From NCBI GenBank assembly GCA_963578605.1, contig CAUZEA010000099.1:1-21132 (forward strand): a stretch of 21,132 nt of DNA, written 5' to 3'. The translations under genes were made by a program, and so were the position numbers. The notes beneath the pieces are model-generated. The model searched no databases and was not told the DNA's origin. It saw only the letters and a list, made by a program, of their open reading frames with translations. Shown here one piece after another: positions 8,875 to 16,787 of this stretch. Every line of letters begins with the position of its first letter. The first letter of the stretch is position 1. This stretch comes from JAKVCB01 sp963578605. GTDB lineage: Bacteria > Planctomycetota > Planctomycetia > Pirellulales > Lacipirellulaceae.

Positions 8875-8895
8875 GGCGGCCCGCTTCAGGCCGCC
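8875..8895 (+). promoter_or_regulatory. GC-rich hairpin between eutA and eutBC
   Basis: GGCGGCC (8875-8881) and GGCCGCC (8889-8895) form a perfect seven-pair stem with a seven-base loop, starting six bases after the eutA stop and ending 22 bases before the eutBC ATG. No T-run follows, so it is unlikely to terminate transcription on its own. It could protect or split the message, or modulate initiation on eutBC. It is a single hairpin and lacks the paired hairpins of EutV/ANTAR targets. Confidence 0.5.
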
Positions 8896-8917
8896 CGTGA
8901 TCCGAGAGGTCGAAACC

Positions 8918-11110
8918 ATGGGAAAGCTGAAGGCATTCCAGGAAATCCACATGCCGGAGCCTGGGCCGGATCAACTCTACACGACAACCCTGCTCGCAAG
9001 ATCGTTTTCCTTTAAGGGCCTGAAGAAGCTCTGCGGAGCCGCCGATGTCAGCAAATCGGGTGACCGAACAGCGGGCCTTGCCGCCGAAGATGAGGTCACC
9101 CGAGAAGCGGCCCGATCCATTCTGTCGTCTCTCACGCTTCAGCACCTGTACGATCACCCCCTCGCCGACGAAGGCGGTCGCGTCGATTCGGTCATGCAGG
9201 TGAATTACGACATCGACCTGGATAAATTTAAAAGCATCTCGTCCATGACGGTGGGAGAACTCAAGGACTATCTGCTTCGAAGCCCTGGCGAGGAAATCAA
9301 GCGGATCGGTCTCGTGCTCACGGGGGTGATGGCCGCGGCCCTCGCCAAGATTCTTGATGTCCATGAACTGATCTTTCTGCCCAAGCAGATTACCAAGTCA
9401 ACCAGGGCCCGTACGCAGGTTGGTTTGCCGGGTACACTTTCATCACGGCTGCAGCCCAATCACCCCACGGACGATTTGAGTGGCATTACCTTGCTGACTT
9501 ACCTCGGGTTGAGCATGGGATCGGGCGACTGTCTTATTGGGCTCAATCCATCCGTCGACACCATCGACAGCATCGATTCGCTCCTGCGGCACGTAGACAA
9601 GCTTCGTCGGAAGACGAAGGTCCCGACGCAGATCTGCGTCTTGTCACACCTCAAGACGCAACTCGCTTGCCTGGAGCGCGGGGCACCGGTGGAGATCATG
9701 TTTCAGAGCCTCGCCGGTACGGACCGGACTCTTGTGGAGGAATTCGACGTTACCGTAGAACTGCTCGACCACGCTTACAAAGCGATGAGCCAGAAAGGTC
9801 CTCTGCGCGACCGCGCTGAGCATTGCATGTATTTCGAGACTGGACAGGGGGCCGAGTTTACCTATCGCAAGCATAACGGCATCGACATGACCACAACCGA
9901 GGCGCTGTGCTATGGTCTGGCCCGGAGGTATGACCCGTTTCTTGTGAACAACGTGACCGGCTTCATAGGCCCCGAGACGCATGTCGACAACTTTGAAATG
10001 CTGATGTCCAACTTACAAGACCATTTCATGGGAAAGCTCATGGGGTTACCCATGGGCATGGCGCCATGCTACACCCTTCACTCGCAAATCACGATCGAGG
10101 GCCAACAAATGGCGACACAACTCTTGACCGCGGCGGGAGCCAACTACTACATGGACGTCTACCTGGGCACCGACAGAATGCTTGCGTACTTTGACACTAG
10201 TGGCCATGATGACCAGACCTTGCGTGAGGTGCATAACCTCAAGCCCGCGCCGGAATTCCTGCGTTGGGCAGTCACACAGGGCATTTTCACGGAAGACAAA
10301 AATGGCTGTGTTACCCGGGGGCCCAACTGGGGTAACCCGCGAATATTCTGTGAGTCTGACACCGAGTTTCAGAGACTTCTCGAATCTGTCCCCACAGCCT
10401 ATGGTTTCGAGAACGCCGGGCCCCGGCCTGCAAACCAGGTGTCCCGCGCCGCGAGAGCCAACCAGGCGGTCGCCCGCGAGGCGATTTACACCGAACTTCG
10501 TATCGAAGAGCTGGAGAAACTCTCGTTCCGCGTGCTCAAGACAGCCGCTCAAGACAAGGGGACACATCTCAACGACCCCGATCTTGGGGCACGACTTTCT
10601 GAAGAAGAACTGCTGCAACTCTCTCCGGAAAATAACGATGTACAAATCGTGGTCTCCGACGGGTTGAGCGCTGAGTCCGTACACCACAATATCCGGGAAT
10701 TGCTCCCGGTGCTGGTCGACGGGCTGACGAGCCGAAAGCTGAAGCTGGGGCAGCACATTGTGGCGGCTTACGGTCGGGTCAAACTTGCTGAGTCCGTGGG
10801 CGACGCGCTACAGGCTAAACTTGTCATCAATCTGATCGGGGAGCGACCGGGCGGAGATGACTTGTCGTCACAAAGCCTATCCGCATATCTGGCCTACCGG
10901 CTCTCGGATGACGAGGTGCAACGGGAGGCCGCTCACTTCAACAGACACTCGGATATCCGGTATGAATACTCTCTAGTTTCCAATATCTATTCTGGCGGAT
11001 TACCGCCCGTGGAGGCAGGCTCTGTCGTGGCCGAAAAGGCTATCGAGATTCTGACCATCAAGGCCGCCGGAAACCGTTTGGAGAAAACTCTGAAGAGCAA
11101 AGTGAATTAA
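8918..11110 (+). CDS. eutBC: Fused ethanolamine ammonia-lyase, EutB-EutC in one chain
   Basis: Adenosylcobalamin-dependent ammonia-lyase converting an amino alcohol (ethanolamine in the known family) to aldehyde plus ammonia. In other bacteria EutB and EutC are separate; here one 730-residue chain carries both. EutB spans about 1-490 and EutC about 500-730, joined at AGPRP (500-504), a motif lying about 80 residues into E. coli EutC, so the EutC N-terminus is missing. Aligning by eye to EutB, Arg160, Gln162 and Asn193 correspond to Arg177, Gln179 and Asn210; Glu287 (in FETGQG) to Glu307; Phe329 to Phe349. Asp362, which binds the substrate amine, corresponds to Ala382 (PMGMAPCYT in place of PMGCD-type sequence). 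The EutC half keeps DVQIVVSDGLS, YGRVK, LIGERPGGDD and SNIYSGGLPP. The ATG at 8918 has a GAGAGGT ribosome site seven bases upstream and matches the EutB N-terminus; the open frame from 8795 overlaps eutA and is unlikely to be used. It lies between eutA and eutH. Confidence 0.93.
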   Translation: MGKLKAFQEIHMPEPGPDQLYTTTLLARSFSFKGLKKLCGAADVSKSGDRTAGLAAEDEVTREAARSILSSLTLQHLYDHPLADEGGRVDSVMQVNYDIDLDKFKSISSMTVGELKDYLLRSPGEEIKRIGLVLTGVMAAALAKILDVHELIFLPKQITKSTRARTQVGLPGTLSSRLQPNHPTDDLSGITLLTYLGLSMGSGDCLIGLNPSVDTIDSIDSLLRHVDKLRRKTKVPTQICVLSHLKTQLACLERGAPVEIMFQSLAGTDRTLVEEFDVTVELLDHAYKAMSQKGPLRDRAEHCMYFETGQGAEFTYRKHNGIDMTTTEALCYGLARRYDPFLVNNVTGFIGPETHVDNFEMLMSNLQDHFMGKLMGLPMGMAPCYTLHSQITIEGQQMATQLLTAAGANYYMDVYLGTDRMLAYFDTSGHDDQTLREVHNLKPAPEFLRWAVTQGIFTEDKNGCVTRGPNWGNPRIFCESDTEFQRLLESVPTAYGFENAGPRPANQVSRAARANQAVAREAIYTELRIEELEKLSFRVLKTAAQDKGTHLNDPDLGARLSEEELLQLSPENNDVQIVVSDGLSAESVHHNIRELLPVLVDGLTSRKLKLGQHIVAAYGRVKLAESVGDALQAKLVINLIGERPGGDDLSSQSLSAYLAYRLSDDEVQREAAHFNRHSDIRYEYSLVSNIYSGGLPPVEAGSVVAEKAIEILTIKAAGNRLEKTLKSKVN

Positions 11111-11263
11111 CCCGCGCCGTACAGCGAATGTGTTGGACCGTATTTCATAACACAACAGGCGAGCTGTCGAGGAGACTGCGCCTTGTCGAGGGTATTCAGC
11201 TTTTCTTCGTAGATATGGGATGTCGATTCATCTGCCTCCCACAGTTCGACCGAGGAGATCGCC

Positions 11264-12517
11264 ATGGAACTATTTGGAACCGTTGTCATTTACATCGTCA
11301 TGGCTTGTGCGGTGCTTGGTGCCGTTGCCGCAATCCGCAACGCCGATCGGGGACTCGGAAAAGAGTTTATGCAAGGGATCTACAGCATCGGGCCGATCTT
11401 CGTCCCGGTAGCCGGAATCATGGCCTCCATTCCCTACCTGTCCGTCGGAATCAAGACGTTGTGTGGACCGGCATTCGAGTTGGTCGGTGCAGACCCTGGC
11501 ATGGCCGCAACAACCTTCATTGCCGTTGACATGGGTGGCTACCAGCTAGCGCAGTCTTTGGCGGATGGAGTGGACAACTGGATCATGGCGACGGTCGTCG
11601 GCTACATGTCCGGCGCGACGATCATCTTTTCGATCCCGGTGGGGCTGGCGATGCTTCGAAAAAGCGATCACAAATACATGGCCCTGGGGATTATGGCCGG
11701 TGTACTGAGCATTCCCATCGGAGTCGCAACGTCGTTTGTGATCCTGGCGTCAAGTTCGCCTAACGTGAGGGGCGCCATCGCCCCTCACGGTCCACCGGAT
11801 GTACAACTTGCGATCAACCTCGGACAGGTATTTGCAAACCTGACACCATTGATTATGTTCGTCGTTGTGCTGGCTGTTGGACTTCGTTTCATCCCGGACT
11901 TGATGATCACGCTGTTCATACTGTTCGGACGGACCATGGATGCGGCGATCAAGCTGGTTCTGGTCAGCTGTATTGTCGAAGCTTTTACAGGTCTCTTTGC
12001 AAAACTTTTTGGCGGATGGGGTTTCGAACCGATCATTTCCAACGGGAGGGATGGTGAATTGCGCGCGTTGGAAATTGCCGGGTACATCGGAATTATGCTC
12101 GCCGGGGCGTTTCCCATGGTCTATCTCATTCAGAAGTATCTTTCACGGCCAATGGAGGCAGTGGGCAGGAAGCTGGGATTGGAAGCTGCAGGTGCGGCCG
12201 GGTTGCTAGCCACAGTGGCCAATATCCTCGCCATGTTTCGTATCGTCGAACAGATGCGACCCAAAGACAAAGTGCTCGTTATTGCGTTTGCCGTCTGTGC
12301 AGCGTTCCTGTTTGGCGATCATCTGGCTTTCACCGCGAACTTTCAGCCGACACTCGTGCTGCCGATCATGGTTGGAAAACTGACAGGCGGGCTGTGTGGC
12401 TTTGCACTGGCATACTGGCTGAGCGTCCCGAAAGCATTGGAGTTGGAATCGCGAGACCAAAGGCCTACCCTCCACACTGACCACAAGGTCTTCCCTCGCA
12501 GGCAAACCCTGGAATAA
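11264..12517 (+). CDS. eutH: EutH, ethanolamine permease
   Basis: Inner-membrane carrier of 417 residues, close to the usual EutH length of about 408, with about ten hydrophobic helices. Family blocks are clear: FIAVDMGGYQLAQSLADG (DMGGY at 89-93), FSIPVGLAMLRKSDHKYMALGIMAG, GLRFIPDLMI, IMLAGAFPMVYLIQKY, and GDHLAFTANFQP with VGKLTGG near the end. EutH lets ethanolamine in and matters most when external substrate is scarce or protonated. The ATG at 11264 has GAGGAG six bases upstream. It follows eutBC by 153 bases and precedes the acyltransferase by 58, so co-transcription is likely. Residues 167-176 (NVRGAIAPHG), in a loop between helices, are encoded by a perfect 11-base palindrome and have no obvious counterpart in E. 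coli EutH, which suggests a small insertion. Confidence 0.9.
   Translation: MELFGTVVIYIVMACAVLGAVAAIRNADRGLGKEFMQGIYSIGPIFVPVAGIMASIPYLSVGIKTLCGPAFELVGADPGMAATTFIAVDMGGYQLAQSLADGVDNWIMATVVGYMSGATIIFSIPVGLAMLRKSDHKYMALGIMAGVLSIPIGVATSFVILASSSPNVRGAIAPHGPPDVQLAINLGQVFANLTPLIMFVVVLAVGLRFIPDLMITLFILFGRTMDAAIKLVLVSCIVEAFTGLFAKLFGGWGFEPIISNGRDGELRALEIAGYIGIMLAGAFPMVYLIQKYLSRPMEAVGRKLGLEAAGAAGLLATVANILAMFRIVEQMRPKDKVLVIAFAVCAAFLFGDHLAFTANFQPTLVLPIMVGKLTGGLCGFALAYWLSVPKALELESRDQRPTLHTDHKVFPRRQTLE
11764..11789. repeat. Perfect 11-bp inverted repeat inside eutH
   Basis: CGTGAGGGGCG (11764-11774) and CGCCCCTCACG (11779-11789) are exact reverse complements around the four bases CCAT. The stem lies within the coding frame and specifies part of a loop. 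It would form a very stable mRNA hairpin in mid-gene. It may be an inserted palindromic element that kept the frame open. Confidence 0.85.
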
Positions 12518-12575
12518 GCAGTTTGGATTGTCCACAGAACAGGATGCACCCCATTTGACGTCGGAAGGAATATCG

Positions 12576-13898
12576 ATGAATTCCGCACAGACACCGCAAA
12601 CAGATCACGAAACCGGGACGAGTAGCACTGATCAGCAGACCGCTGGTCCCGCAGTGGACGCAGAGGTCACCAAACCGAAGCGGCTACGATCACTGGATGC
12701 CTATCGGGGCTTCATTATGATCATGCTGGCGTCCGCCGGGTTCGGTATCCACTCACTAGCACAGCTTCCAAAAGATGCGCCTGTGTGGCACGAACTCAAC
12801 TACGAGTTCTGGCAGCAGCTAAGCTTTCACTTCTACTATCATCCGCCGTGGACCAGTCGGTTCGGCCTGATCGACGTTTCATTTTGGGATCTGATTCAGC
12901 CCGCTTTCATGTTTATGGTTGGCGTGGCGATGCCGTATTCGTATGCGCGGCGTGAAACGCTGGGACATTCGAAGTGGCGGCGGTTGGCCCATGCCGTATG
13001 GCGAGGGTTAGTTCTGACGCTGATCGGTGTGTTCCTGACATCGCAGGGAGCGCCGTCAACAAAGTGGGATTTCACAAACGTCCTTTCCCAGATTGGTCTA
13101 GGATATGTTTTCTTGTATCTTCTCATGGGCCGTCACGTTCGCGTGCAATGGGCTGCGTTTGCTGTAATTCTCGTCGGATACTGGATCCTGTTCGAGAGTT
13201 ACACACCGCCGGCAGACTACGACTATGCGGCGGTCAACGCGTCCGGCGAGATGATCTTCGAGGGCCGGTTCGCGTCGTGGTCAAAGAATGCCAACATCGC
13301 ATCCCAGTTCGATAGATGGTTCTTGAACCAATTCCCACGGCCCAACGGCGAGCCGTTTCGCTTTGACCCAGGTGGTTACACGACTCTCAATTTCGTGCCA
13401 TCGATTGCCACGATGCTGCTGGGTGTCTTCGCCGGCCAGCTGCTGCGAAGCCACCACAGACCGTGGAATAAGTTCTTGATTCTCATCGCATCCGGAGCGG
13501 TGTGCATGGTGCTCGGGGTGGTCGCCGGGGAACTGGTTTGCCCGATCGTCAAGCGAATTTGGACACCATCATGGGTGCTGTTCAGTGGCGGGTGGGTCGT
13601 GTGGATGCTAGCCGCTTTTTACATGGTGTTCGACTTGTTCCCGCTCCGTTGGCTTGCATTTCCGTTAGTGGTGGTTGGAATGAATTCAATCGCCGTATAC
13701 CTGATGGGCTCGCTCATGCACTCGTGGACCCAGAAGATGATCAACATTCATTTCCATGGCCTACTGGTATGGTTCCTTGGTGAGGGGGCACTGGCCGACG
13801 ACATGTACGGTCGTGTTGTCGGTCCGACCGCGGTACTCGTGGTCTTCTGGCTGATTGCACTTTGGATGTACCGACAGAAGTTTTCCATTCGCATATGA
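12576..13898 (+). CDS. DUF5009 / HGSNAT-like (COG4299) membrane acyltransferase
   Basis: A polytopic membrane protein of 440 residues with about ten hydrophobic helices. The N-terminal signature KRLRSLDAYRG (35-45) followed by a helix is typical of DUF5009/COG4299, relatives of the lysosomal heparan-alpha-glucosaminide N-acetyltransferase, which moves acetyl groups across a membrane onto glucosamine. DVSFWDLIQPAFMFMVGVAMPYS and the C-terminal GMNSIAVYLMG are also family-like. The acceptor here is unknown. The frame opens at a TTG at 12528, but the ATG at 12576 has GGAAGGA just upstream and is preferred; the first 34 residues are polar and of low conservation. It lies 58 bases after eutH in the same direction, so it is probably in the eut transcript, though this family is not a known part of eut operons. 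A role with amino alcohol or amino sugar is only inference. Confidence 0.85.
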   Translation: MNSAQTPQTDHETGTSSTDQQTAGPAVDAEVTKPKRLRSLDAYRGFIMIMLASAGFGIHSLAQLPKDAPVWHELNYEFWQQLSFHFYYHPPWTSRFGLIDVSFWDLIQPAFMFMVGVAMPYSYARRETLGHSKWRRLAHAVWRGLVLTLIGVFLTSQGAPSTKWDFTNVLSQIGLGYVFLYLLMGRHVRVQWAAFAVILVGYWILFESYTPPADYDYAAVNASGEMIFEGRFASWSKNANIASQFDRWFLNQFPRPNGEPFRFDPGGYTTLNFVPSIATMLLGVFAGQLLRSHHRPWNKFLILIASGAVCMVLGVVAGELVCPIVKRIWTPSWVLFSGGWVVWMLAAFYMVFDLFPLRWLAFPLVVVGMNSIAVYLMGSLMHSWTQKMINIHFHGLLVWFLGEGALADDMYGRVVGPTAVLVVFWLIALWMYRQKFSIRI

Positions 13899-14016
13899 GG
13901 TTTTGCCCGTGCTGGAAAGAATACGTATTGTAACGAGTCATATCCTGTGCACTGCTCGCCTGAATATCCGGCTTGCTGTGCCTGGTGCGTGTCGCACTTA
14001 CGTGTAGCGGGCGTGA
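13899..14016. other. Intergenic gap before the sulfatase remnant
   Basis: No open frame with support and no terminator hairpin with a T-run could be seen after the acyltransferase gene. Confidence 0.4.
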
Positions 14017-14151
14017 AATCAGACCGAGTGCAACGACCTGGCCCAACAGCAGCCCGACCGCGTCACGCGGATGAGCCAGACGTGGCTGGCTTGGGCCGAC
14101 CGTACCGGCGTTAGCCAATTACCGTCGTCGAAGCCTAGGCTCAAACCATAA
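14017..14151 (+). pseudogene. Sulfatase 3' remnant (C-terminal 44 codons)
   Basis: The frame following a TGA at 14014-14016 reads NQTECNDLAQQQPDRV, then TRMSQTWLAWADRTGV, and ends in KPRLKP at a TAA (14149-14151). This is the C-terminal signature of planctomycete arylsulfatases, which end with D-x-T-E-x-N-D-L-A, P-x-R-V and W-x-x-W-A-x-R-T-G-V. No start, no CxPxR active-site motif and no upstream homology are present, so only the tail of a sulfatase of about 450-550 residues is left. The break falls at or just before 14017. The recognition is by family pattern. Confidence 0.8.
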
Positions 14152-14266
14152 TGGTGGTTAAAATGTACTTTGATGGTAACGTGGGATGGCGCGGGCAAAC
14201 GAGTGTGGGGGCCCCGTTGTCGATCTGCCGCGCACGACGACACAGCGTGTTGAAGTAGGCCCAGCG

Positions 14267-15253
14267 ATGGAATCAAAACAGCGGACCGGCTTTACTTTGG
14301 TGGAACTCCTGGTGGTGATCGCCATCATCGGCATTCTGATAGCCCTGCTGTTGCCCGCGGTCCAGGCGGCGCGGGAAGCAGCCCGGCGGTTGCAGTGCAT
14401 CAATCACCAGAAACAGCTCGGTCTGGCACTGTTGAACTACCACGACACCTACGGAATGCTGCCCATCGGCCAATACGGGCACAACAACCTCACCGGGGGC
14501 GCTGCCGGGAATCCGGGAATCTCGGCACATGTCATGATCTTGCCGTTTCTCGAGCTGGTGAACATCTCCGATAATTACGACTTTAGCGTTGGCCAGAACC
14601 ATATCAATAACCGTCCGGTCGTAGGGTTGGAGATTCCCGAGTATCAATGTCCCACCGACGACTCACGCGGTCGACGGTTTGGAAACGACTACTCCCGCTC
14701 CAACCTGGTTTTCTGCTTTGGCTCCGATACGATGGCCACCCGTGCAGGCGGCGGGCTCTACTTTCGGTCGGTCAATCTCACCACCGATGGGGCGTTTCAG
14801 GTCGGAGGTGGTCCGCATACGGAGTCGATCCGCACGCTGGCGGATCTCCAAGACGGAACATCCAAGACAATTTTGGCTAGCGAAGTCCTCAGCGGCAAGA
14901 TTGACAAGGTCCTTCCAAGCCGGACCACGGACGTCCGAGGCCTGTGGTCCTGGAGTGGGATGGGAGCGATTTGTTACACCCATCGCAACACACCCAACAG
15001 CAGCGTCGGCGACGCCATGTGGTCTTCAACGACCAACGAATGCACCGATAGCCCCCCTGAAATGCCCTGTGACAATACCCAAGGCACCCGGCACGACCGG
15101 TTTCACGCCGCCGCCCGCAGCCGGCATCCGGGCGGCGTAAACGCCGTCTTCGCTGACGGGCATGTAATCTTTACCAGCGATGCAATCGACCTGGTTATCT
15201 GGCAGTGGCTGGCCTCCATCGACGACGGCCAGATGATCCCCGCAGATTTCTGA
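14267..15253 (+). CDS. DUF1559 prepilin-like protein (type II pseudopilin N-terminus)
   Basis: A 328-residue member of the DUF1559 (SBP_bac_10) family, present in dozens of copies per planctomycete genome and of unproven role. The N-terminus has a type IV prepilin leader: RTG then FTLVELLVVIAIIGILIALLLP, with the predicted prepilin-peptidase cut between Gly8 and Phe9 and Glu at mature position 5. The family signature LLPAVQAAREAARR follows, then the head with RHPGGVNAVFADGHV near the end and a final WLASIDDGQMIPADF. The frame is open from 14186, but the ATG at 14267 gives the normal short leader. It is probably anchored in the inner membrane and may be assembled by a type II/IV system. It is unrelated to its neighbours as far as can be seen, and is separated from the sulfatase stump by 115 bases. 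Confidence 0.92.
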   Translation: MESKQRTGFTLVELLVVIAIIGILIALLLPAVQAAREAARRLQCINHQKQLGLALLNYHDTYGMLPIGQYGHNNLTGGAAGNPGISAHVMILPFLELVNISDNYDFSVGQNHINNRPVVGLEIPEYQCPTDDSRGRRFGNDYSRSNLVFCFGSDTMATRAGGGLYFRSVNLTTDGAFQVGGGPHTESIRTLADLQDGTSKTILASEVLSGKIDKVLPSRTTDVRGLWSWSGMGAICYTHRNTPNSSVGDAMWSSTTNECTDSPPEMPCDNTQGTRHDRFHAAARSRHPGGVNAVFADGHVIFTSDAIDLVIWQWLASIDDGQMIPADF

Positions 15254-15738
15254 CGCCGGGCATTCTGTGGGAGGCGATAACTGCGGCCCGCCTGTTCGGC
15301 GCGGCCGCTCGATCGGGTCTTTATGAATTCAACGTCCGAGTGTTGGGTCGTACATTGTTCACCCCCCTCTTGCATGGGCATGGTAGGCGGCTACCGCCGG
15401 TGGATGCTTTCTGGTTGATGACGATGTGCGACGAGAAAAGTTTTTCCGTGCCCAATCCGATTAATCGTTTTGCGGTTGGCGACCGCGATGGTCTGAGAAT
15501 ACAATAGCGCGCCGCGGGCGGCTCGCTGGGCCTCTCTATTCAGAATCAGTCGCCGGGCAAGGGCAGGAAATCCAAATGGCTTCCGTCTACGAAGTCGGGA
15601 ACGCTTGGTGTTACGATGTGGCCTTATACGTCACAACTTCAGGTGTTGATCGGCAAACGGACGCGGCCGGCTATCAGGCAGTTTGGCTGGCAACGTTCCC
15701 AAGGTGACTTTTGCTGAAACCAACAAAAAAAGGGGGGC
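15254..15738. other. Intergenic stretch with a weak promoter candidate
   Basis: About 485 bases with no supportable gene. A plus-strand open frame (to 15507) begins inside the DUF1559 gene in another frame and looks like a shadow. A possible sigma-70-type pair is TTGGCG (15476-15481) and TACAAT (15500-15505) with an 18-base spacer, pointing toward the 15739 gene. The -35 match is poor, so this is a low-confidence reading. Confidence 0.3.
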
Positions 15739-16410
15739 ATGAACATGCAGAGACCACCATGGGCCACAGCTGTCAGTATCATCGGCATTGTGATTGCGAT
15801 TTACGGCCTCCTCAACAGCGGCGCAGGGCTGATGATGCCCCGGATGGGTGCAATGCTGAAGCAAGGCAAGCAAATGGAACAAGAGCACATGGAGCAGGAA
15901 GAGCAAAATATAAAGGCATCTGAGGCCCAGGAGAAGAAAGAAGCTAAACAGCAGGATTTCACTGGTAAAGACTTCCCCGAATCGGAGGCGCAAAAGGAAT
16001 TTTCCGCAAAGGCCCGGCAGGATCAGGAAGCATTTTCGCAGCAGGCCGATAAATCGCAGGAAAAGGCAATGCAGAGTCGTATGCAACAGCAGCAGGGCAT
16101 GTTCAACATGCCTGGCTGGTATACGGATTTTTTTGCCCCTCTCGCCAGCCTCATTTCGATTTGCATTTTCGCTTTTTACTTGTTCGCATCCATCTTGCTA
16201 CTGCAGACAAAACCAAGTTCGATTTCGTTCTTCTCTTTGGCAGCCTGTGCAACTATTGGTTTTACGATCCTGAAAACTTTAGTTGCGGTGATCGCCATGT
16301 CTTCCATGGGAATGGCCATGGAGATGACCGGTATCTTCATTGCGGTGGTGAGTGTGGTGTTACTGGTCGTTGTGGCCCAGGGAGACAAAGAGGCGTTTAC
16401 GGCTGCTTGA
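15739..16410 (+). CDS. Hypothetical four-helix membrane protein with Gln/Glu-rich coiled segment
   Basis: I do not recognise a family in this 223-residue protein. One hydrophobic helix spans about 9-33. A highly charged and Gln-rich segment spans about 38-125, with runs such as KQGKQMEQEHMEQEEQNIKA and many Met, Lys and Glu; it is predicted helical or coiled coil. Three further helices span about 130-156, 160-185 and 190-215. The long polar stretch between helix 1 and helix 2 would form one large extra-membrane domain. An AAAAAAAGGGGGG run lies immediately before the ATG and serves as the ribosome site. It stands alone: no operon partner within 480 bases upstream, and the small membrane frames after it follow at 166 bases. 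Confidence 0.75.
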   Translation: MNMQRPPWATAVSIIGIVIAIYGLLNSGAGLMMPRMGAMLKQGKQMEQEHMEQEEQNIKASEAQEKKEAKQQDFTGKDFPESEAQKEFSAKARQDQEAFSQQADKSQEKAMQSRMQQQQGMFNMPGWYTDFFAPLASLISICIFAFYLFASILLLQTKPSSISFFSLAACATIGFTILKTLVAVIAMSSMGMAMEMTGIFIAVVSVVLLVVVAQGDKEAFTAA

Positions 16411-16576
16411 TAAAACGGAAATCATGGAACGTCAACTTACCACTGGCTGTCGTAGCACAAACGGATGCACCGGGGCGGAAAAATGCGGGATGGCTCACTT
16501 TGCTTGACAGTATCCATTCCTCGCCCGGTGATCCTTGGACGTTTGGCGATTGTCGCTTTCATTACGCTTGATTCAG

Positions 16577-16750
16577 ATGACTGATCACTTATTCTGGTTT
16601 CGAAAGATGATTCGACGCGTGACCTGCGTTTTACTTCCTCCGTTTCTCATCCTTATTTCGTTTTCGATATTGGCGATACAATTTAAGGAAATTTCAACCA
16701 GGAGCGAGATCTTACTCTCTCACTTCATTTATTACGCTTATCTCCTTTAG
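16577..16750 (+). CDS. Short hydrophobic ORF, possibly 5' half of a frameshifted gene
   Basis: This 57-residue frame starts MTDHLFWFRKMIRRV and continues with one clear transmembrane helix (CVLLPPFLILISFSILAI). It ends at a TAG. The reading frame that encodes the next ORF is open across the second half of this one (from 16623) and reads into it, with SLTSFITLISFSALAFNW as another hydrophobic stretch. A one-base slip near 16690-16720 would therefore join the two into a membrane protein of about 150 residues with three or four helices. Base composition is markedly richer in A and T than that of the surrounding genes. No family recognised. Confidence 0.35.
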   Translation: MTDHLFWFRKMIRRVTCVLLPPFLILISFSILAIQFKEISTRSEILLSHFIYYAYLL

Positions 16751-16787
16751 TGCTTTAGCTTTCAATTGGTGTCGAGTTTCATCCTCG

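Noticed and set aside
8795..8917. N-terminal extension of EutBC from the GTG at 8795
   Set aside because: It overlaps the eutA 3' end in another frame and has no EutB similarity; the ATG at 8918 has a good ribosome site.
11128..11529. 133-codon plus-strand ORF over the eutH start
   Set aside because: It is a shadow frame of eutH; EutH homology starts at 11264 in a different frame.
7315..13898. Bacterial microcompartment operon
   Set aside because: No BMC-H, BMC-P or encapsulation-peptide-bearing enzymes are present in the cluster or elsewhere in the window.
15205..15507. 100-codon plus-strand ORF after the DUF1559 gene
   Set aside because: It starts inside the DUF1559 gene in another frame, has no recognisable domain and looks like a GC-driven shadow.
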